A stretch of 13,454 nucleotides of DNA from Prevotella sp. (lineage in GTDB: Bacteria; Bacteroidota; Bacteroidia; Bacteroidales; Bacteroidaceae): NCBI GenBank assembly GCA_021204735.1, contig JAJPYV010000245.1:1-13454 (forward strand), in the 5' to 3' direction. Of the stretch, positions 9,376 to 13,454 are shown piece by piece. Both the position numbers and the translations under genes were made by a program. The notes under the pieces were generated by a model. It saw nothing but the letters and a program-made list of their open reading frames with translations, was not told the origin of the DNA and searched no databases. Numbering within the stretch: the first letter of the stretch is position 1; each line of letters opens with the position of its first letter.

Positions 9376-9394
9376 TGTGCCAATTGTTGGCATA
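9376..9394 (+). other. Hairpin in the era 5' leader
   Basis: TGCCAA (9378-9383) and TTGGCA (9387-9392) are exact complements around a TTG loop; G9377/T9393 and T9376/A9394 extend the stem to 8 bp. It lies about 35 nt upstream of the era ATG. No T-run follows, and its role is unknown. Confidence 0.5.
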
Positions 9395-9428
9395 ACAAAA
9401 AATAGCGATAAAAACGAGTATATTACAG

Positions 9429-10322
9429 ATGCACAAGGCTGGGTTCGTAAATATAGTAGGCAATCCCAATGTGGGAAAATCAACACTGATGAATCGTCTC
9501 GTCGGGGAGCGGATAAGTATTGCCACATTCAAGGCGCAGACAACTCGTCACCGTATAATGGGTATTGTAAATACTGATGATATGCAGATTGTATTCTCTG
9601 ATACTCCTGGTGTGCTCAAGCCTAACTATATGCTCCAGGAATCTATGCTTGCTTTTTCGGAATCAGCACTCCAAGATGCTGATATTCTGCTATATGTTAC
9701 CGATGTGGTGGAAAACCCTGAGAAGAACGCTGATTTCCTTGAAAAAGTTGGGAAAATGACTATTCCCATCATCTTACTTATCAATAAGATAGATGAGAGC
9801 GATGAGAAAAAAGTGGGAGAACTTGTGGAACTCTGGCATAAACTATTACCGCAGGCGGAGATATTACCAATATCTGCATTGAATAAGTTCGGCACTGATG
9901 TCCTGCTTAAACGCATAAAGGAACTGTTGCCTGACTCTCCCCCATTCTTCGATAAGGAGCAACTTACCGACAAGCCCGCACGCTTCTTCGTGAGTGAGAT
10001 AATCAGGGAGAAAATTCTTCTGTATTACGACAAAGAAATACCTTATTCTGTGGAAGTGAGTGTAGAATCGTTTAAGGAAGACAACAAACGTATTCATATA
10101 AATGCTGTGATATACGTAGAGAGGGAATCGCAAAAAGGCATAGTTATTGGTCATAACGGTTTTGCCCTGAAAAGAATAGGAACAGAGGCGAGAAAGTCTC
10201 TCGAACGCTTCTTCGGCAAGAGCATATACCTTGAACTGTTCGTAAAAGTGGACAAAGACTGGCGAAGCTCCAAAAGAGAACTGGAAAACTTCGGCTACGG
10301 TGCTGCGCAAAATAAGAAATAA
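9429..10322 (+). CDS. era: GTPase Era
   Basis: Era is an essential GTPase that binds the 3' end of 16S rRNA and helps 30S subunit maturation, linking ribosome assembly to growth. The 297-residue protein shows G1 GNPNVGKS (11-18), switch-region TFKAQTTRHR (33-42), G3 DTPG (58-61) and G4 NKID (119-122). A C-terminal KH domain has GIVIGHNG (237-244, with the GxxG loop at 241-244) and ends FVKVDKDWR. Length and N-terminus (MHKAGFVNIVGNPNVGKST) match Bacteroidales Era, fixing the ATG at 9429. There is no Shine-Dalgarno. It has its own promoter and is followed by der after 18 nt in the same reading frame. In Bacteroides, as I recall it, fabH and rpmF usually precede era; here the B3/B4 gene does instead. 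Confidence 0.98.
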   Translation: MHKAGFVNIVGNPNVGKSTLMNRLVGERISIATFKAQTTRHRIMGIVNTDDMQIVFSDTPGVLKPNYMLQESMLAFSESALQDADILLYVTDVVENPEKNADFLEKVGKMTIPIILLINKIDESDEKKVGELVELWHKLLPQAEILPISALNKFGTDVLLKRIKELLPDSPPFFDKEQLTDKPARFFVSEIIREKILLYYDKEIPYSVEVSVESFKEDNKRIHINAVIYVERESQKGIVIGHNGFALKRIGTEARKSLERFFGKSIYLELFVKVDKDWRSSKRELENFGYGAAQNKK

Positions 10323-10339
10323 AAAATAAAAAATAAAAA
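10319..10339 (+). repeat. ATAAAAA heptad tandem repeat between era and der
   Basis: Three exact ATAAAAA units, 21 nt. The era TAA (10320-10322) lies in the first, and the der TTG starts one base after the last. The 21-nt length keeps era and der in one frame. Confidence 0.9.
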
Positions 10340-10340
10340 A

Positions 10341-11654
10341 TTGGCAAATTTAGTAGCAATAGTTGGACGACCCAATGTAGGAAAGTCCACCCTTTTCAAC
10401 AGATTGACAAAGACGCGTCAGGCAATAGTGAGTGACACGGCAGGAACCACACGTGACCGTCAATATGGGAAATGCGACTGGAATGGCAGGGAATTTTCCG
10501 TTGTAGACACTGGCGGTTGGGTTGTTAAGTCAGACGATATTTTTGAGGAGGAAATACGCAAGCAGGTTATTATCGCCACCGAAGAGGCGGACATTGTGCT
10601 CTTTATGGTTGACGTGCAGACAGGTGTAACCGACTGGGATGAGGATGTTGCCCAAATCCTGCGCCGCACGAAATTACCTGTTGTCGTAGTTGTAAACAAG
10701 GTTGACAACAACAACCAGCAATACTCGGCGGCGGAATTCTACAAGTTAGGACTTGGTGACCCGATATGTATCAGTTCTGTATCTGGTAGCGGAACAGGCG
10801 ACCTATTGGATATCGTGGTGTCAAAACTCAAAAGTGAGAACAACGAAATCCTTGAAGAAGGGATTCCTCGCTTTGCCGTAGTAGGTCGCCCGAATGCAGG
10901 AAAAAGTAGTCTGATTAATGCTTTCATCGGTGAGAACCGCAACATTGTTACAGAGATTGCGGGAACTACAAGAGACAGCATCTATACCCGTTACGACAAG
11001 TTTGGCTTTGACTTCTACTTGGTTGACACCGCAGGCATACGTCGCAAGAACAAGGTAACAGAAGATTTGGAGTTTTACAGTGTGATGCGTTCCATTCGTG
11101 CGATAGAAAACTCGGATGTATGCATTCTTATGATTGATGCCACACGAGGCATTGAGGCACAAGACCTGAATATATTCCAATTGATACAAAAGAACAACAA
11201 GTCGCTCGTGGTGGTAGTGAATAAGTGGGACTTGGTAGAAGACAAGAGTCAAGAGGTGATAAAAACATTCGAGGATGCTATCCACAACCGCATGGCGCCA
11301 TTTACCGACTTCCCTATCATATTCGCATCCGCACTCACCAAACAACGCATATTTAAGGTTCTTGAAACAGCAAAGGATGTATATCTCAACCGCAAGGTGA
11401 AGATTGGGACCACAAAACTCAATGAGGTGCTTCTGCCACTTATCGAGGCATATCCACCACCATCTATTAAAGGCAAATACATCAAAATAAAATACTGTTC
11501 TCAACTTCCTAACACGCAGATTCCTTCTTTCGTGTTCTATGCCAACTTGCCTCAGTATATCAAGGAAACTTACAAGCGGTTCTTGGAAAACAAAATTCGT
11601 GAGAACTGGACGTTGACCGGATCTCCGATAAACATCTTCATCAGGCATAAATGA
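10341..11654 (+). CDS. der: Ribosome biogenesis GTPase Der (EngA)
   Basis: Der is an essential tandem GTPase acting in 50S subunit assembly. The 437-residue protein has two G domains. Domain 1 has GRPNVGKS (9-16), DTGG (56-59) and NKVD (119-122). Domain 2 has GRPNAGKSS (182-190), DTAG (229-232) and NKWD (294-297). A C-terminal KH-like domain runs from about 350 to the end ([10 protein letters not shown]...[13 protein letters not shown]...[11 protein letters not shown]). The start is a TTG at 10341, giving (M)[15 protein letters not shown], the family N-terminus. No ATG or GTG lies between the era stop and G1, so the unusual start is well supported. There is no Shine-Dalgarno; an A-rich heptad repeat lies immediately upstream, which fits A-rich initiation contexts known in Bacteroidetes. 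It is probably cotranscribed with era, and its stop overlaps the next start (ATGA). Confidence 0.97.
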   Translation: MANLVAIVGRPNVGKSTLFNRLTKTRQAIVSDTAGTTRDRQYGKCDWNGREFSVVDTGGWVVKSDDIFEEEIRKQVIIATEEADIVLFMVDVQTGVTDWDEDVAQILRRTKLPVVVVVNKVDNNNQQYSAAEFYKLGLGDPICISSVSGSGTGDLLDIVVSKLKSENNEILEEGIPRFAVVGRPNAGKSSLINAFIGENRNIVTEIAGTTRDSIYTRYDKFGFDFYLVDTAGIRRKNKVTEDLEFYSVMRSIRAIENSDVCILMIDATRGIEAQDLNIFQLIQKNNKSLVVVVNKWDLVEDKSQEVIKTFEDAIHNRMAPFTDFPIIFASALTKQRIFKVLETAKDVYLNRKVKIGTTKLNEVLLPLIEAYPPPSIKGKYIKIKYCSQLPNTQIPSFVFYANLPQYIKETYKRFLENKIRENWTLTGSPINIFIRHK

Positions 11655-12070
11655 AAAAACTGCTGTTCATAATATGCCTTGGGATTGTTCCGCTACTGTT
11701 TTCATGCCATGAAGAGGAGAAGCCAGACATTGCGGCAGCAGTAGCGGCAAAGGAGTATTACGACCTGCTGCTGAATGGCAACAGTGAGCAGTTTGTCAGG
11801 GGGATGTACCTGCCTGACACCGTGCCTGTCAGTTATCGAGAACAACTCATTGCGAATGCCAAAATGTTCTTGGAAAACATGAAAAACGAGCACAGCGGCA
11901 TCTATGAAATACGTGTAGTAAACTGCGTGAACGAGGATATCAAGGACACAAAAGGTGAAACCATCGGGAGAACAGCAACCGCCTTCCTCGTAATGTGCTT
12001 CGGAGACAGTCTAAACGAGGAAGTCGCAGTGCCTATGGTGGAACGCAATGGACAATGGTATATGAAATAA
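11651..12070 (+). CDS. Small lipoprotein, possibly DUF4878/NTF2-like
   Basis: A 139-residue protein with a type II signal peptide: [19 protein letters not shown] with lipobox L-F-S-C and lipidated C19. The residues right after the cysteine, HEEEK, are acidic. In Bacteroidetes such a stretch is known to act as a lipoprotein export signal to the cell surface, so surface exposure is inferred. The remainder ([26 protein letters not shown]... to ...[13 protein letters not shown]) has the helix-then-sheet pattern and closing R-NGQWY of DUF4878/NTF2-like domains. I recognise this only by pattern, and the ligand or function is unknown. The ATG overlaps the der stop by 4 nt (ATGA), so translation is probably coupled to der. 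The gene is followed by copy 2 of the dispersed repeat. Confidence 0.85.
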   Translation: MKKLLFIICLGIVPLLFSCHEEEKPDIAAAVAAKEYYDLLLNGNSEQFVRGMYLPDTVPVSYREQLIANAKMFLENMKNEHSGIYEIRVVNCVNEDIKDTKGETIGRTATAFLVMCFGDSLNEEVAVPMVERNGQWYMK

Positions 12071-12087
12071 ACCCCTGTAGAGACTCT

Positions 12088-12160
12088 CACCCACTGTAGG
12101 GACCCAATTTATTGAGGCCAACGCCCCAACGGGGCGTATGTTAATAATGAAAATAAAATG
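12088..12160 (+). repeat. Dispersed two-hairpin repeat, copy 2
   Basis: The copy begins CACCCACTGTAGGGAC. Hairpin 1 (12100-12119) keeps 7 of 9 pairs. Hairpin 2 (12121-12137) is a perfect 7-bp stem ACGCCCC / GGGGCGT with loop AAC. Homology to copy 1 continues to the ATG at 12158-12160, the start codon of the next gene. Just upstream, 12071-12084 (ACCCCTGTAGAGAC) looks like a partial duplicate of the repeat's first arm. Confidence 0.8.
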
Positions 12161-13435
12161 AAACTCCAACATTATCCGATAATAAAAATCTCTTTATTAA
12201 TGTTTGTACTTTTCTGTGCAAGCATTTGTCCGACTATGGCACAAGGACAAACTGGGAATAAATACGAGATGGTGATTTCGGGTACGGTGTACGACAGGGA
12301 GAGTGGGAAGAAATTGGAAAACGTAAATGTGTCGCTTATGGGGACATCAATCAGCACGGTAACGAATGCTGAGGGATATTATTCCCTGAAAATACCTCAT
12401 CGCTCATCCGCACCTAAATTGGAAATGTCGCATATAGGTTATGCCAACGCACACTATACGGCAAAAGAGAAACCTGAATCGGGTAAACTCACTGCCAATA
12501 TCTGGATGACACCCAACACAAAACAATTGAATGAGGTGGTGGTTTATGGAGACCCACGCAATATCGTGAAAGAAGCTCTGTATAAGATACCAGACAACTA
12601 TCCTCTTTCAGATAATATGCTTAGCACGTTCTACCGTGAGACAATACAAAAAGGACACCGCTATATCGGTATTTCTGAGGCAATAACCGACGTTTACAAG
12701 ACATCATACAAGAAACGATATGTTGACCAAGACAAGGTGCAGCTTGTCAAGGCACGCCGCTTGCTTAGTCAGAAAGAGAGCGACACGTTAGCAATAAAAG
12801 TGATGGGCGGTCCTTTGCTGTCCGTCAATATGGACATAGTGAAAAATGCTGACGCACTGTTTGACATTAGAGACTTAGACTATTATGAATTTACGCAAGA
12901 AACGCCAGCCATGATTGACAACCGCATACAGTACGTTATAAGTTTCAAGCCCTGTGTTCATTTAAATTATCCGTTATTAATCGGCAAGGTATATATCGAC
13001 TGTGAACGATTATCCTTTACCCGTGCCGAGTTCTCTCTCGACCTCTCTGACCGGGATAAAGCAATTGCTGCCATACTCCATAAAAAACCCGCAGGATTGC
13101 GTTTCCGTCCGCAAGAAGTGAGTTTTCTTGTTACTTACCGACAACAGAGCGACAAGACCATCTTGAATTATATCTGCAATGTGATGCGCTTCAAGTGCGA
13201 CTGGAAAAAGAGGTTGTTCTCCTCATCCTTTACTGCCCGTTCCGAAATGGTAGTTGTGGAACAGGAAGAAAATCCCGAACATGTTATTAACCGTAAGGAT
13301 GCATTCAAGCCTGACGAGGTGTTCTATGATGTGGTGAAAGAATACTGGAACGAGGATTACTGGAAAGACTACAACATCATTGAACCGACAGAATCGTTGG
13401 AGAATGCTGTGAATAAGTTGAAAAAGCAATTATAA
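12158..13435 (+). CDS. Secreted CarboxypepD_reg-like domain protein
   Basis: A 425-residue exported protein. An N-terminal signal peptide (KISLLMFVLFCASICPTMAQ) ends near residue 29. Residues about 40-120 form a carboxypeptidase-regulatory-like beta-sandwich (Pfam CarboxypepD_reg-like): ISGTVYDRESGKKLENVNVSLMGT, then TNAEGYYSLKIP, then LEMSHIGY. In TonB-dependent transporters such a domain precedes LxEVVV and a plug. Here LNEVVVYGD follows, but the protein continues with a 300-residue mixed region (NMLSTFYRET..., EAITDVYKTSYKK, ...PLLIGKVYIDCERLSFTRAEFSLDLSD) with no plug or 22-strand barrel. Short members of this type are common in Bacteroidetes and their function is unknown; a periplasmic or outer-membrane role is inferred. 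The start at 12158 is the only ATG that keeps the signal peptide. The frame ends in a TAA 19 nt before the window edge, so it is complete. Confidence 0.88.
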   Translation: MKLQHYPIIKISLLMFVLFCASICPTMAQGQTGNKYEMVISGTVYDRESGKKLENVNVSLMGTSISTVTNAEGYYSLKIPHRSSAPKLEMSHIGYANAHYTAKEKPESGKLTANIWMTPNTKQLNEVVVYGDPRNIVKEALYKIPDNYPLSDNMLSTFYRETIQKGHRYIGISEAITDVYKTSYKKRYVDQDKVQLVKARRLLSQKESDTLAIKVMGGPLLSVNMDIVKNADALFDIRDLDYYEFTQETPAMIDNRIQYVISFKPCVHLNYPLLIGKVYIDCERLSFTRAEFSLDLSDRDKAIAAILHKKPAGLRFRPQEVSFLVTYRQQSDKTILNYICNVMRFKCDWKKRLFSSSFTARSEMVVVEQEENPEHVINRKDAFKPDEVFYDVVKEYWNEDYWKDYNIIEPTESLENAVNKLKKQL

Positions 13436-13454
13436 GTTTTATACTGTTGACAAC

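Noticed and set aside
9377..9577. 66-codon GTG-started ORF overlapping the era start
   Set aside because: Out of frame with era, no domain, and it runs through the era leader hairpin.
10821..11648. 275-codon antisense ORF across der
   Set aside because: It is a mirror of the der coding frame with no recognisable domain, start signal or promoter; der is certain.

Overview
The window reads as ordinary chromosome of a Bacteroidales bacterium, most like Prevotella or Bacteroides. Support comes from protein families (DUF2723/GT117 membrane protein, AAA-ATPase-like/PD-(D/E)XK protein, CarboxypepD_reg-like protein), TAnnTTTG promoter elements, mostly absent Shine-Dalgarno sequences with A-rich start contexts, and a lipoprotein with an acidic stretch after its lipid cysteine. 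All genes are on the + strand. I see no rRNA, tRNA, CRISPR array, integrase or insertion sequence.

Layout: (1) bases 1-1233 hold the 3' part of an AAA-ATPase-like/nuclease-fold gene whose 5' end lies outside the window. (2) A promoter near 1290 probably drives a tight set of three genes: a large DUF2723 membrane glycosyltransferase candidate, a NodB-type polysaccharide deacetylase 10 nt downstream, and queG (tRNA queuosine synthesis), which overlaps the deacetylase by 23 nt. (3) A promoter near 6413 precedes ligA (NAD+-dependent DNA ligase), followed by a 154-nt structured spacer and a stand-alone B3/B4 tRNA-binding-domain gene. (4) A promoter at 9323-9351 precedes era and der (ribosome-assembly GTPases), a small lipoprotein overlapping der by 4 nt, and a secreted CarboxypepD_reg-like protein that ends near the window edge.

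The genes are mostly housekeeping, and I do not find a new multi-gene system. The unusual signal is between and at the edges of genes. An intrinsic-terminator-shaped hairpin is encoded by the first codons of queG. A perfect 14-bp inverted repeat covers the last codons of queG. A dispersed two-hairpin repeat occurs twice (8488-8561 and 12088-12160) with a compensatory base-pair change, and its homology runs up to an ATG. Seven-base A-rich tandem repeats (TTAAAAA or ATAAAAA) sit on the stop codons of four of the nine genes. One of them separates era and der in the same reading frame, ahead of a TTG start.

Working together: era/der (ribosome biogenesis), queG and the B3/B4 protein (tRNA) form a translation theme. 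DUF2723 plus deacetylase, the lipoprotein and the CarboxypepD_reg protein form an envelope theme.
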